This document shows positions 34,601-44,155 of a stretch of DNA of 64,000 nucleotides, one piece after another. The stretch lies in contig NZ_CP129118.1 in assembly GCF_033304615.1 (NCBI RefSeq), forward strand, positions 1,670,001-1,734,000. Direction: 5' to 3'. The notes below the pieces were generated by a model, which saw nothing but the letters and a program-made list of their open reading frames with translations, did not search any database and was not told the DNA's origin. Both the position numbers and the translations under genes were made by a program. Each line of letters opens with the position of its first letter. The stretch's first letter is position 1. This DNA comes from Sporosarcina oncorhynchi. GTDB taxonomy: Bacteria; Bacillota; Bacilli; Bacillales_A; Planococcaceae.

Positions 34601-35282
34601 TCGGTTCAACGCCCCATAATCGGAAAGAATCTTCAACAGACTTTTTAAAATCAGAAAAACTTAATTCACTGTCACGGTGTTTATCAATCTGGTTGATAAT
34701 CAAATAGACATTCGGATTATACCGAAGTAATTCTTTCGTGAATTTGAAGTTTAGTTCAGATTGGACATGATTGTAATCCATCGTGTAAAACACAAGATCC
34801 GCAAGATGAAGCGCTGATTCTGTAGACATCCTATGTGCATCATCAGTAGAATCTACACCTGGCGTGTCCATCACAGTGATTGCTTCAGGCAAAGCAGAAT
34901 TTGGATGACCAATTTCAATTAATGCAATTTCTGCTCCATCTTTACTAAATGCCTTAATAGCATCGGGGAAACCATGCCCATCCAATTTCACTGTTGCGCC
35001 ATCTGTTTTGTGGATAATGACATATTCTTGTTCAGTCTTTTTCACTTTAACAATATTTGCACTCGTAGGAATGGGGCTGGAAGGTAAAAGATCCTCTCCA
35101 GTCAATGCGTTAATCATGGAGGATTTGCCGGCCGAAAAGTGGCCCGCAAAACCGATAACGAATTCTTCGTCAATCAATTTCTCCGCTAGTGAAGCAGCTT
35201 TTTTAAATCGTTCCTCGTCATGGCTCTCTATGAAAAGCTCGCCATGAATCGATGTTCTTTTCAGTATGTCAGTAGTATGCAT
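31683..35282 (-). CDS. dynA: double-dynamin membrane-fusion/repair GTPase DynA
   Basis: 1199 residues made of two fused dynamin modules. Module 1 has P-loop GHFSAGKSS near 46 and DTPGVDS; module 2 has P-loop GAFSAGKSS near 640, DTPGADS and NAID. Length equals that of B. subtilis DynA/YpbR (1193), which tethers and fuses membranes and protects cells from pore-forming stress and phages. ATG at 35282 with AAGGG upstream. The sulfurtransferase gene follows after one base. Confidence 0.95.
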   Translation of the reverse strand: MHTTDILKRTSIHGELFIESHDEERFKKAASLAEKLIDEEFVIGFAGHFSAGKSSMINALTGEDLLPSSPIPTSANIVKVKKTEQEYVIIHKTDGATVKLDGHGFPDAIKAFSKDGAEIALIEIGHPNSALPEAITVMDTPGVDSTDDAHRMSTESALHLADLVFYTMDYNHVQSELNFKFTKELLRYNPNVYLIINQIDKHRDSELSFSDFKKSVEDSFRLWGVEPKAIFYTSLRDQEHPHNDFKKVKSIVDGSISNWEAHFLDNADQSLLKLQEEHLAFLQDELEERKSVYAEIVAEDEWHLYKEIAADVKELKTRASLLGSNEFYASFESERNELLRNASISPFETRELMKAYIESKSPRFKVGLLFGAKKTAEERDRRRSEFDRNLSDLVHTQIEVHLKALMKNTLKRAGLMTDERSIEIDEMDMSIPFDEIDQHLPVSDVMTGDTVLNMAEQMKTGIQQILKKRTDAWKMKMSEIAADAGNEHIEHLLHTVQTLETKLNAIAHVEKINMQLTTYINSCSNPSVDLLKKSELLLDKWTKKPEIEIVDLNSLETNEVSQSVANQQTEDQIAYMTSSYTDAGIVIEQAQRIADAVMDIPGFLETAHYLKNKSERLAEQEFTVALFGAFSAGKSSFSNALIGDRVLPVSPNPTTAAINRIRPVMDGKEDRTADVHLKSEQQMLEDVAFSFEALGIPLTSLKEAFDRSDEVLTKELDDESLHIHKTFIRAFQKGYPIYHGSLGQSMNVNQVEFTRFVAEEDRSCFVDSIDLFIDCALTRQGITLVDTPGADSINARHTDVAFEYIRNADAILFITYYNHAFARADREFLIQLGRVKDAFELDKMFFIVNAIDLASNEEEAEAVKSFVEQELTAFGIRHPRVHGISSLQALDAKLAGNEDPFMQVFESHFEHFLKDDLKGLAIQALEEEVEKTIHRLATLIERTESNRTRKAERLAELNRLEQEIRTHYMHSFAEVIRKASINELNELVYYILQRVFLRFGDFFKEGYSPSTFANHSTEKALTMALNETVQMVGFDLTQELKVTNLRMLNFMNKQLKERQRTEMRRLTDIDQSISPSPYEPDDADMLSFKSPFEKPSVYSGVNRLFKNQKAFFEKGERLILREQLEERLKQDSSLYLGNEKERIEQWAEQWIEGESEGLRKHLLNQSVQQIESERALLSDSEQLEEWRTTYEKIRLKESD

Positions 35283-35431
35283 TGGTTTTCGACCCTTCTT
35301 TCAATTCTCTTTCTATCATAACATCTTTACACATTCTAACTACCTATAAAAGTCATCCTACTTTCATCTATACTAACGACCTTTATCATGGTATTATTAG
35401 ACTATATACTTTTTTTATGGGAGGTGTCCAA

Positions 35432-35884
35432 ATGAGTGCTGCTGTCAATATACAAAAAGTGTTAAATGGTACCATCACTTCATTGACGAATATTGTTCCT
35501 TTAAACTTCAATGTATTGGCCCCCGTCCTAACTAGCGAGCCATATGAACAGAAAGAGCTAAGTGTTCTCATACATATTGTAGGTGCTATTAAAGGCAGAT
35601 TGATATTGGATACGAATATAGAATTGATAGATCTTATAGGCCAATCGATGTTTGGAATGATCATCGAAGGCGAGATGATTGAATCGTTTACAGGCGAGCT
35701 TGGCAATATGGTCGCCGGAAATTTATGTACGGTATTGGAATCGGATGATTTTATACTGGATATTTCTACTCCGACGGTCATGACAGGCAATACAAAGTTC
35801 TATGGTTTCAAAAAGGCTTTTAAGTTGCCTGTTCAGTTCGACAGCGGCTCTATAATGAATATTCTGCTGACAATTGATGAATGA
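35432..35884 (+). CDS. CheX/CheC-type chemotaxis phosphatase-like protein
   Basis: 150 residues. The motif SFTGELGNMVAGNLCT matches the E-x-x-N phosphatase signature of the CheC/CheX/FliY family that dephosphorylates CheY-P. Only one such motif is present, as in CheX. ATG at 35432 has GGAGG seven bases upstream; the open frame extends to 35282. It is isolated from other chemotaxis genes and divergent from dynA. Confidence 0.85.
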   Translation: MSAAVNIQKVLNGTITSLTNIVPLNFNVLAPVLTSEPYEQKELSVLIHIVGAIKGRLILDTNIELIDLIGQSMFGMIIEGEMIESFTGELGNMVAGNLCTVLESDDFILDISTPTVMTGNTKFYGFKKAFKLPVQFDSGSIMNILLTIDE

Positions 35885-35891
35885 AAATGAG

Positions 35892-35941
35892 AAAAGCTGT
35901 CTTTGACCAGTTTGCACTGGTACGGAAGACAGCTTCTATTT
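35892..35941. terminator. bidirectional terminator
   Basis: AAGCTGTCTT/GAAGACAGCTT outer arms with inner GACCAGT/ACTGGTAC pairing between the convergent cheX-like and ypvA genes. Confidence 0.75.
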
Positions 35942-37860
35942 TATAATGCGGCAGCAGTCAATTGAATCTCTACAGGGAATAACCTCGAAATGATATCTTT
36001 CATCTCTTGTTCCTTACCTTCGAGCAAGATATGCACAGAACCATAATCATCTGATGTCCGGATCAGCCGGCCGGATCCTTGTCTTAATCGAAGAAGCATA
36101 AATGGCAAATCAACTTCTTCAAATGGTTTTTCTGCATTTTTCCTGCGAGCATCAAATAATGGATCATGTGGCGGGAATGGCAAATCGTATATGATCACCC
36201 GCGTTAACGCATCCTGTGGAACATCAAGACCTTCCCACAAATGGTATGAACATAAAACGGATACATTTTTCTGTTGGAAATCACGTATCATCGCTGACAG
36301 CTCTCGATCACCTTCAAAAGCAATCTGTTTCGTATGCTCTTCAGTGAGCTGACTTTGGAAATCCAACATAGACTGTTCAGATTTGAATAGCAGCAAGGTT
36401 TGCTGTTCATCTTGCAACAAATCTTCCACATGCCTGGATTTTCCGTTTTCTACGACATCCGTTACAATGACCTGCATCTTTTCTTCATAGTCAAATGGCG
36501 ATTCTACCGAAAAAGATAAGAAATCTTCAATTCCTAGACTATCGAGTATATAAGTGAAATCCTCTTCTACGGAGAATGTTGCTGAAGAAAAAACAATTGG
36601 AATATTTGACGAAAATAGCTTCTCCTGCAAAATATCTGTAACTAGACGAGGCATGATAATTAATGTCACTTCATCCTCGCGCTTTTCAAGCCAGTCAACG
36701 ACATCATTTTCTGATATGAATAGCTCCATTGAGAAGATATACTGCTCTAGATACTCTTCAACCATCTTCAAATCATATTCTGGAATGATATACAATTCCC
36801 CATCAAAGACAAACTCCTCCAGAAGATCTGTAGAGATGGAAACAGCTTCTTTTCCTGTCGCGAGCAGTTCCTCACTTTTACTGATAGCGATCCGCTCATC
36901 ATGGCTCGTTTGAGAGTTCGATTTCAATAGTCGGAAGAAATGTTCGTGTACATCAATTAGACGTTCCATTAATTGTAATGTCTCTTCCCTAATCCCATCT
37001 ACCATGATCCGTTCCAATAGATTTAATAATGTCTGATTTTGGACTTCATACGTCAATGCACGCTGTGCGGAATATTCGAGCAAATGACCTTCGTCAAAAA
37101 CAATCATTGAAACATCTGGAAGCAATGCTAATTGCCCTTGGCGTTTTCTAGATTCTTTCGTCCAAATATGCTCCATATAGAAGTCATGTGAACAGATAAC
37201 GAGGTCTGCCGAATCACGGTAATGGTTCCGATGGATTGTTTGGCCACATCTATTTCTCACATCGCAAGCTGAACATTGTTGGATAGGATTGAAATTGATT
37301 GAATTCCATTGCGCATCGTTCAAATCTGGATAATCTGAGCGTTCACCATATGGGTAAATGGATTGAAGTGACCCATTACCATTCACAAATTCAGGCAGTT
37401 CACTATGGACAATCTCTGCAAATTCCTCATCCGTCGCGTCGAGTGTATCATCAAGTCGTTTCAAACAGACATACTGGTCTCTCGCCTTAGCAAGTCGCAC
37501 ATCTATATCAATATTAAGCGCTTCACTTATTTTATGAATATCGCCTTCTTTTTTTACAAGTTGGTCTATGAGGGTTTCGTCTGCACATGAAATAAGAGCA
37601 GGTTTTCCAGTGTATCTCGCATACGCGATTGCAGGGAGCAAATAAGCGATTGTTTTCCCTGTACCGACTCCAGCTTCTGCCAATAACACTTTTTTCTCCT
37701 TTAGTGCCTGTTCAATCTGAAATGCCATGAAAATTTGTTCGTCCCTGCATTCGAAACCTTTTTCTGTTAGATCATCATATAATGTATCGCCAATCCAGTC
37801 ATTCAGTGATTCATAGAAAGACTTTTCTTTTGATAACGCAAATGGCATTTTATTGCCCAT
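35941..37860 (-). CDS. ypvA: XPD/DinG-like DNA helicase YpvA
   Basis: 639 residues of superfamily 2. Walker A EAGVGTGKT (62-70), Walker B DEGH, and the C-terminal GSGRLIR motif VI are present. Four cysteines (132, 196, 199, 205) have the spacing of the XPD-type [4Fe-4S] cluster. Length matches B. subtilis YpvA (about 640). Role in repair or replication is presumed. AAAGGAG precedes the ATG. Confidence 0.9.
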   Translation of the reverse strand: MGNKMPFALSKEKSFYESLNDWIGDTLYDDLTEKGFECRDEQIFMAFQIEQALKEKKVLLAEAGVGTGKTIAYLLPAIAYARYTGKPALISCADETLIDQLVKKEGDIHKISEALNIDIDVRLAKARDQYVCLKRLDDTLDATDEEFAEIVHSELPEFVNGNGSLQSIYPYGERSDYPDLNDAQWNSINFNPIQQCSACDVRNRCGQTIHRNHYRDSADLVICSHDFYMEHIWTKESRKRQGQLALLPDVSMIVFDEGHLLEYSAQRALTYEVQNQTLLNLLERIMVDGIREETLQLMERLIDVHEHFFRLLKSNSQTSHDERIAISKSEELLATGKEAVSISTDLLEEFVFDGELYIIPEYDLKMVEEYLEQYIFSMELFISENDVVDWLEKREDEVTLIIMPRLVTDILQEKLFSSNIPIVFSSATFSVEEDFTYILDSLGIEDFLSFSVESPFDYEEKMQVIVTDVVENGKSRHVEDLLQDEQQTLLLFKSEQSMLDFQSQLTEEHTKQIAFEGDRELSAMIRDFQQKNVSVLCSYHLWEGLDVPQDALTRVIIYDLPFPPHDPLFDARRKNAEKPFEEVDLPFMLLRLRQGSGRLIRTSDDYGSVHILLEGKEQEMKDIISRLFPVEIQLTAAAL

Positions 37861-37892
37861 CAGAACATCTCCTTTACTCAGTGCACATACAA

Positions 37893-37918
37893 ACGGAAGA
37901 GGGATGGCCTCTTCCGTC
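37893..37918 (-). terminator. weak terminator after ypsC
   Basis: 10-bp arms ACGGAAGAGG and CCTCTTCCGT with a 6-base loop; only a short GTTTGT tail on the minus strand. Confidence 0.5.
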
Positions 37919-37927
37919 AGTTTCTAC

Positions 37928-39058
37928 TCATTTATGTCGTTGACCCCAATATTGATAAAAATCGGTTCTGATAAAGCCATTAAATAATTTCCGTTTCTTT
38001 GTAGCCTTCTTGCCATACATTGTCTCGAAGTTTTCCAATGAGGATAACATGTAGACAGACCAACTCGGATAGTTCTCCATGATAGAGCCAAGAATACTTG
38101 TCAGTTCCTCGGCTTCTTCAAGTTCTCCTAAACGTTCCCCATAAGGAGGGTTACCTACTAGCACACCGTTAATACCTTCCAGTGTCAAATCTTGAATATC
38201 GCCCTGTTTCCACTGAATAAGATCCATGAATCCTGCTTCAACGGCATTCTGTTGAGCAACTTTGATCATTCGTGGATCTACGTCAAAACCTTTAATATCA
38301 AGCGGTTGATCGTATTTGGCAAGATCTTCAGACTCTTCGCGAACCCGGTCCCAAATGGCTTGATCCATCCACGGCCAATGTTCACTGCTGAACTCGCGAT
38401 TATAACCAGGAGCAATCTGTTGTCCGATCATTGCTGCTTCGATGGCGATTGTACCAGAACCGCAAAAAGGATCTACAAATGGACGATCGGGATTCCAACG
38501 AGTCAATTTGACAAGTGCTGCTGCAAGTGTTTCTTTCAATGGGGCATCACCTTGGCTCATCCGATAGCCGCGTTTATGCAGTCCAGTTCCACTTGAATCG
38601 ATTGTAAGGGTAACTTTATCTTTAAGAATTGAAACCTCTAATTTGAACAAAGGTCCTGTCTCATCCAGAAAACCAGTACGTCCGTATGCCTTGTTCAATC
38701 TGTCGACAATCGCCTTTTTAACGATTGCCTGGCAATCGGGAACGCTATATAAAATGGACTTAACGGACTTTCCCGCTACTGGAAATTCAGCATCTACAGG
38801 TAAATACTGTTCCCAAGGTAATGCTTTTGTCTGTTCGAACAGCTCATCAAATGTCGTTGCTTTAAACTCGCCTACGATAATCCGGACACGATCTGCAACG
38901 CGTAGCCACATATTCGTCTTAGCGATTGCGGTTTCATCACCTTCAAAATAGATTTTTCCGTTTTCAGTAGTTGTCTGGAAACCCAATTCCTTTACTTCAT
39001 CCGCAACGATGGATTCAAGTCCCATTGCTGAAGTTGCAACCAATTTATAGTTTGTCAT
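37928..39058 (-). CDS. ypsC: THUMP-domain 23S rRNA methyltransferase-like protein YpsC
   Basis: 376 residues: N-terminal THUMP RNA-binding region and a C-terminal Rossmann methyltransferase with DPFCGSGTIAIEAA and the N6/N2-type catalytic NPPYGE. It resembles RlmL/RlmK-type enzymes that make N2-methylguanosine in 23S rRNA. It lies directly downstream of rnpB, as in B. subtilis. Confidence 0.93.
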   Translation of the reverse strand: MTNYKLVATSAMGLESIVADEVKELGFQTTTENGKIYFEGDETAIAKTNMWLRVADRVRIIVGEFKATTFDELFEQTKALPWEQYLPVDAEFPVAGKSVKSILYSVPDCQAIVKKAIVDRLNKAYGRTGFLDETGPLFKLEVSILKDKVTLTIDSSGTGLHKRGYRMSQGDAPLKETLAAALVKLTRWNPDRPFVDPFCGSGTIAIEAAMIGQQIAPGYNREFSSEHWPWMDQAIWDRVREESEDLAKYDQPLDIKGFDVDPRMIKVAQQNAVEAGFMDLIQWKQGDIQDLTLEGINGVLVGNPPYGERLGELEEAEELTSILGSIMENYPSWSVYMLSSLENFETMYGKKATKKRKLFNGFIRTDFYQYWGQRHK

Positions 39059-39165
39059 GCCTTCTCAACTCCAATTCTGTCCATCGGGAAATAGTATAGT
39101 TAACTTTCTCACGTATATGTAGTGTGTGAAAGGAAATGAAATCCATTCATATTCTGTCAAATGAA

Positions 39166-39197
39166 GAAATGCTCTCCAAAACAGAAGGAGAGCATTG
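39166..39197 (-). terminator. rnpB terminator
   Basis: AATGCTCTCC/GGAGAGCATT arms with a 9-base loop and TCTTCATTT on the minus strand. Confidence 0.8.
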
Positions 39198-39213
39198 ATT
39201 GTTGTATAAAACC

Positions 39214-39616
39214 ATCGTAAATTCGATAAGCCATGTTTTGTTCCCGTGTACTCAAACGGCTTTCGCCTCGTACTTAGGGCGGTAATCATCTATCTACAGA
39301 CTGGGTCTGTCCCTTCATCCGTTCAATTCCTTCAGAAGAGTGCCCCTACCATAATTTGGGTTTCTCGCTCATGGGGTTTACCGCGTTCCATCTGAACCGT
39401 TTCCGGAACAGCTACGTCACTGTGGCACTTTTCAGGGAACCTCATCCATATTTGTCGAAACAAACGTAGGATTTATCCCCGCCGTCAACGCGCAAGCGCG
39501 AAGCCCCGGCTTATCTTTTCGCCGAGCACGAACACTACAGTCATCTCAGAACCGTGCGAGCATGGACTTTCCTCTACAACGTAAGTTGCAGCGATTACCT
39601 GAATTTACACTATGGT
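39214..39616 (-). ncRNA. rnpB: RNase P RNA, type B
   Basis: The catalytic RNA that removes tRNA 5' leaders. On the minus strand the conserved core blocks are in order: GTAATCGCTGC, GAGGAAAGTCCATGCTCGCA, AAGTGCCACAGTGACG, TGGAACGCGGTAAACCCC, GAGCGAGAAACCCAAAT, ATAGATGATTACCGCC and ACAAAACATGGCTTA. The ends GTAAATTC (5') and GAATTTAC (3') pair as P1. The arrangement is the Bacillus-type (B) structure. Ends are estimated to within a few bases. Confidence 0.95.
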
Positions 39617-39622
39617 TTCAAC

Positions 39623-39651
39623 AGTATAATCCTTTTTTCAACAAAAATCAA
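39623..39651 (-). promoter_or_regulatory. rnpB promoter
   Basis: On the minus strand TTGATT, 17 bases, TATACT, placing the transcription start at about 39615-39617, in agreement with the P1 helix. Confidence 0.75.
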
Positions 39652-39681
39652 TGGCTTAGCTTATATTTCTATTGAAGCTGT

Positions 39682-39978
39682 TTATTCGTTTTCATATAAC
39701 TTACTGCCAAAGACGTGTTTCTCCAAGTTTGAGATTCGCTTTAAGAGATCGAAATTCGTCGTATTGGTATTTGTAGTCGCAGGACGTTTTGCAGCGATAG
39801 CCAGTTCATCCTTCAACTTCTCATTTTCCATACGCAATTCGGAAATGTTCTTTTTGAAAGCTTCATAATCTTGAATGACTTGGTCCAGGAACAAGTCCAC
39901 ATCTTCTTGGTTATAGCCTCGCATGCCGGTTTTGAACTCTTTTTCAAGAATCGTTTTAGAATCTAGTTTTATTTCCAT
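39682..39978 (-). CDS. gpsB: cell division/elongation coordinator GpsB
   Basis: 98 residues, the exact length of B. subtilis GpsB. The DivIVA-like N-terminal membrane-binding coiled coil ([21 protein letters not shown], then [12 protein letters not shown]) is followed by a linker and a short C-terminal trimerisation helix ([16 protein letters not shown]). GpsB docks PBP1 and other wall enzymes; ponA is about 5 kb away. ATG at 39978 has AAGGA nine bases upstream. Confidence 0.95.
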   Translation of the reverse strand: MEIKLDSKTILEKEFKTGMRGYNQEDVDLFLDQVIQDYEAFKKNISELRMENEKLKDELAIAAKRPATTNTNTTNFDLLKRISNLEKHVFGSKLYENE

Positions 39979-40077
39979 GAAATAACGTCCTTCCATCTAT
40001 GTTTACATGACGTAATTATAGCATAATTTGTACTTCCTTGTCTTTCTATTTCGATGGATAAACACGTTTTATGTCGG

Positions 40078-41343
40078 TTACTGCGCTTGCCCGGGAAATA
40101 GTTTCTTCATCAATCTCATTTCCCGGTGCTCAAAATTATTTCGCATTCTTTTTTTGAAGCGTTCAGAAATATCTGTACCTTCCTCTAAAAGCTCTCGGGC
40201 GTTTTTAGTCCATTTTAAAGCCGATTGCAACTCTTTCATCTTATGCTCATACAGTTTGGCCAATTCCTCATATGCGATAATTTTTTCTCTTCCGGATAAT
40301 CCATTTGCGGCTATCGTGAATGAATCAACCGCTTTTGAATAATGCGCATCTCTTTTCAATATGAAACCGATGTGATAATGTGCGCGAGGCTCATCGTTTC
40401 CATATTCCGAAATGACTCTGCTAAGAATCTCTTTGCTTCGGTCATAAGATTTCAGATCGGTGAACCATTTCCCAATATTCGTATCCGCATTTGAAGATGC
40501 TTCGGTCGAGTCGAGTAAAAGCATATCAGTGGTACGGATATATAACGTGACAAGCGACAGTATATCCCATTCATTGTGAAGAAGTACTTTCATTAACATT
40601 TCTGCACGACCGTTTTTCACGGCATCCTGATAGATGATGGGTGCCATATAACCGGGAATGTCCCCTTCACGGAAAAAACCAAGTTGCTCCTCTTCGACTG
40701 CAGTCAGTTTAAAAGTATCCATTTCATTTTTCCAAATCCTTTTGGAACCGTGCAATAAATCGATTTCAGTGTGTTTGAGCAAAGGTGGAAGTGTATTCCT
40801 GTTCATTGTCCATCTTGTTTGGACTTGTGGCATATCAAAACTTTTACCGTTATACATGACAACCGACATCGGATACTTCCACAAGTTCGTAGCATAGAGA
40901 AATGCTGCTTCATGGTCAGGCCCGGGAAGTACATATTGTGTCAACGTGAATGAAGTATCAGTGTATTCAATGAAGCCCATAAGGAAGATGAGGGTGCCTG
41001 CGCCTTTAAGTCCTGTTGTTTCTGTATCGAAAAAGACGAGAGGCCTTTTGAAGTCTGGTGCAAGCGGATGGTCTTCTTTCGCTTTCCCCCATCGTTCAAC
41101 CGTATGAAGTAAACTCGCCAATTCATAGTTTCCGTGTTCATAGCCCGGCTTATAATTGATAACTCGCTTATAGACGGATCCATATTCGTTTTCTTCTTTC
41201 ACTAGCCCTGCACTGAGCCATCGATCCTCATAAGATGGTGAAGGTGGGATAACGTGTTCTCGATCAGGTTGATTTTCCAGCGGCAAAGGGGCTTTCTTCT
41301 TCACCAGCTTCTTCATCTGCATTAGTTTTGCTTCATATGACAT
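40078..41343 (-). CDS. mrfB: MrfB/YprB 3'-5' exonuclease
   Basis: 421 residues: DEDD-type exonuclease domain (VFFDTETTGLKGAGT start; YNGKSFDMPQVQTRW; NEWDILSLVTLY) followed by a TPR-like helical tail. In B. subtilis MrfB acts with helicase MrfA in a mitomycin-C repair route independent of UvrABC. It overlaps the end of mrfA by 11 bases, with GGGGGA seven bases before its ATG. Confidence 0.93.
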   Translation of the reverse strand: MSYEAKLMQMKKLVKKKAPLPLENQPDREHVIPPSPSYEDRWLSAGLVKEENEYGSVYKRVINYKPGYEHGNYELASLLHTVERWGKAKEDHPLAPDFKRPLVFFDTETTGLKGAGTLIFLMGFIEYTDTSFTLTQYVLPGPDHEAAFLYATNLWKYPMSVVMYNGKSFDMPQVQTRWTMNRNTLPPLLKHTEIDLLHGSKRIWKNEMDTFKLTAVEEEQLGFFREGDIPGYMAPIIYQDAVKNGRAEMLMKVLLHNEWDILSLVTLYIRTTDMLLLDSTEASSNADTNIGKWFTDLKSYDRSKEILSRVISEYGNDEPRAHYHIGFILKRDAHYSKAVDSFTIAANGLSGREKIIAYEELAKLYEHKMKELQSALKWTKNARELLEEGTDISERFKKRMRNNFEHREMRLMKKLFPGQAQ

Positions 41344-43612
41344 GTTTACGTCCCCCAGTTAATGCGCGAAGAAGAGATAATACATCCTGTTTCACTCGTA
41401 TCCCTTCTTCTTGAGCCCCAATGCATACCGGACAACCATTATCACATCTGCAATTGCGAACATGTTCAGCAGCCATAGTTAATAATTCTTCCCATCTCGT
41501 AAATATCTTCTCACTTAAACCGATTCCACCAGGATAGCTGTCATATATAAAAATCGTCGGTCGATTTGTATGAACAGCTTTCACTTGAGGGACGACATGA
41601 ATATCAGAGCGGTCACATCGGACAAATAGCGGAATGAAAGATTGTATAGCATACGCTGCACCGGTTAGAGCATCCGTTAAATCGGACTCTTTCCAACCGT
41701 CTGGTGTATCAAATGAATACCATGTAGATGATGTATGAAGTTCTTCTGCTGGTAAAGAAATCGGACCCGAACCGATATTGTCATGTGAGTCAAACCGAAT
41801 TTTTTTAAATATTGTAGGAATCGCCAAAACGGCTATATCTCCGTATGCGACTATTGCTTTTCCGACTAGAGCTGTTTCATCCTCGCTAATTACTTTTAAC
41901 TCGACGGCCAAATTAGCATCTGTATAATAATCGACATCTACTTCTCTGACGTATGCTTTCTTCTCTTCCCAGTCTAGCAGTTCCACTTGGTATTGCTTGC
42001 CTTGATGAATATAGATTGCCTCTTCATGCAAAAGTGTCATAGCACTGTATCTGTCCATTTCTCCGATGACAACCGTACCTTTTGGAACTGTTTTATCGAT
42101 GATGACAACATTTTCTTGAGAAGCTGAACGTAAACTAATTTCACTTGCTGGAAACCGATCCGTCATCCAATGCCATTTATCAGACGTCTTTACGAGAATT
42201 CCTTCACTTTCTAAATAAGCAAGAAGTTCTTGGACTTCGAACTCCCCGTATAGTTCAGTCATTGTAAAAGGTAATTCAAAAGAAGCGCATTTCAGATGAT
42301 CCATTAAGATCAGCATATTGTCCGGATGGATCCTCGCTTCTTCAGGAGTCTGTCCCAATAAGTAGTCGGGATGTTGTATGATGTATTGATCCAGTGCCAT
42401 TGACTGAGCAACATAGACGATTAATGCATCATCCTGTCTTCTCCCCGCCCTGCCCGCTTGCTGGAATGCGCTTGCGATATTGCCTGGGTAACCCGTCATA
42501 ATACATGCTTGCAACTGTCCGATATCGATACCGAGTTCCAATGCATTTGTACTGACAACGGTTTTTATTTCTCCATCACGTAATCGTTTTTCAATCACTC
42601 TTCGCTCGGACGGCAAGTATCCTCCCCTGTATCCCATGATTGTTGTGTCAAACAGTTTTTTCTTCGTCAATTCCTTCATATAAGTAACGAGCATTTCTAC
42701 ACGTACTCTACTTTTCGCGAAAATGATTGTCTGAATGCCTTCTCGATATAAAAATGAGGCGATATCACGTACTTCTAGAATTGCACTGCGTCTGATACCG
42801 AACGTCTTGTGAACAACTGGAGGGTTATAGAAGATGAAATGCTTCACGCCTGCAGGTGCACCGTTATTTGTGATGAGCTGCATCGAAGAATTGGTTAGTG
42901 CTTCTGCAAGTTCTTTCGGATTAGCAATAGTAGCTGATGTGCAGATGAAAACGGGGTCAGATCCATAATAATTGCAAATTCTTTTCAATCTTCTTAAGAC
43001 GTGTGCCACATGACTTCCAAAGACCCCTTTGTACGTATGCAACTCATCAATGATGATATACTTCAAGTTTTCAAAGAGCGATACCCATTTTGTATGATGC
43101 GGCAATATGCCTGAATGGAGCATATCGGGATTCGTCAAAACGATATGGCCCGACTTGCGCACTTTTGTTCTAAGACCCGGCGCCGTATCTCCGTCATACG
43201 TATAACTTAATATCGTTTCTTCGCTATCTTCAATCAAACTATGCAAATCTGCCAATTGGTCCTGTGCGAGTGCTTTCGTAGGAAACAGATACAAAGCACG
43301 CGAAGAATCATCTTCCAGGATACTTTGCAGCACTGGCAGATGATAACAAAGGGATTTACCTGATGCTGTGGGAGTTACAGCTGTAATCGATTGGGAAGAT
43401 GTTGCCAAGTCGAACGCATCACGTTGATGGCTGTATAGTTGCTTGATACCTCTTTTATCCAAAGCTTTAACAATTGAAGGATGGAGACGTTCTGGAAACG
43501 GAGCATATGTTGCAGATTTACCTTCAATCTTTTCATGATGGACAATATTCAGAGAGATTTCAGGGTCTGTTGTCAGCCGATCGACGACTTCCATGACACT
43601 TGCTTTTTTCAA
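41333..43612 (-). CDS. mrfA: MrfA/YprA DEAD-box DNA helicase
   Basis: 759 residues: SF2 helicase core (Walker A TPTASGKS, DELH, QQAGRAGRRQ) and a C-terminal DUF1998-type domain with a four-cysteine cluster CRCDNGCPVC. MrfA unwinds DNA for repair of mitomycin-C lesions with MrfB. The start codon is TTG, overlapping the yppE stop (TTGA), with GAGG upstream. Confidence 0.94.
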   Translation of the reverse strand: MKKASVMEVVDRLTTDPEISLNIVHHEKIEGKSATYAPFPERLHPSIVKALDKRGIKQLYSHQRDAFDLATSSQSITAVTPTASGKSLCYHLPVLQSILEDDSSRALYLFPTKALAQDQLADLHSLIEDSEETILSYTYDGDTAPGLRTKVRKSGHIVLTNPDMLHSGILPHHTKWVSLFENLKYIIIDELHTYKGVFGSHVAHVLRRLKRICNYYGSDPVFICTSATIANPKELAEALTNSSMQLITNNGAPAGVKHFIFYNPPVVHKTFGIRRSAILEVRDIASFLYREGIQTIIFAKSRVRVEMLVTYMKELTKKKLFDTTIMGYRGGYLPSERRVIEKRLRDGEIKTVVSTNALELGIDIGQLQACIMTGYPGNIASAFQQAGRAGRRQDDALIVYVAQSMALDQYIIQHPDYLLGQTPEEARIHPDNMLILMDHLKCASFELPFTMTELYGEFEVQELLAYLESEGILVKTSDKWHWMTDRFPASEISLRSASQENVVIIDKTVPKGTVVIGEMDRYSAMTLLHEEAIYIHQGKQYQVELLDWEEKKAYVREVDVDYYTDANLAVELKVISEDETALVGKAIVAYGDIAVLAIPTIFKKIRFDSHDNIGSGPISLPAEELHTSSTWYSFDTPDGWKESDLTDALTGAAYAIQSFIPLFVRCDRSDIHVVPQVKAVHTNRPTIFIYDSYPGGIGLSEKIFTRWEELLTMAAEHVRNCRCDNGCPVCIGAQEEGIRVKQDVLSLLRALTGGRKHVI

Positions 43613-43980
43613 TTGTCCTCTCCCCCTTCATCTTGCAACGCTTTTAAAACTGTTTTAAATGTATATGTTGCTGAGTTAATGGAAAGGATAAACCGTTTTT
43701 TTCCTGTCTTTGAATAAAAAGATTGAACAATAAACTGCTTCATTGAATCATTCAATGACTCGACTTGATGAATGTGGACATATTTTGGTCGTTCGTTCCT
43801 GATGAGTTCCCGTACCTCATCAGCCCATTCTTCCAGTAATCTATGATTTACATCCGCATATGGTTTAACTTCAGTAAAGAAATCTGGCTCATGTCCCGTT
43901 TCTCTCATTTTTGTATGTCTCTCAAGACATTCTTCACAAACAGCAAGGAGTTGGATCGTTTTTTCTTGTAAAGTTAACAT
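43609..43980 (-). CDS. yppE: YppE family protein
   Basis: 123-residue soluble helical protein of the DUF1798/YppE family, function unknown. It is predicted to be mostly alpha-helical (LTLQEKTIQLLAVCEECLER at the start). AGAGGAAG lies seven bases before the ATG. It overlaps mrfA by four bases and so heads the yppE-mrfA-mrfB operon, divergent from recU. Confidence 0.85.
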   Translation of the reverse strand: MLTLQEKTIQLLAVCEECLERHTKMRETGHEPDFFTEVKPYADVNHRLLEEWADEVRELIRNERPKYVHIHQVESLNDSMKQFIVQSFYSKTGKKRFILSINSATYTFKTVLKALQDEGGEDN

Positions 43981-44155
43981 GCATTCACTTCCTCTCCGAA
44001 CTTATTATCTCTAGTCTATCAAAAAAGTGTGAAAGACACCAAACTTCAGCGAACATGTATTCTTTAACGTAATAATACTTGCGACAACTGTGGAACTTTT
44101 AAGAGGCTATTCCGTCCAATCATTATGGTATGATAGGAAATGCGAGGTGATAGGT

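Noticed and set aside
39065-39289. 74-codon minus-strand frame after rnpB
   Set aside because: It overlaps the 3' end of RNase P RNA and its terminator, so it is not a protein gene.
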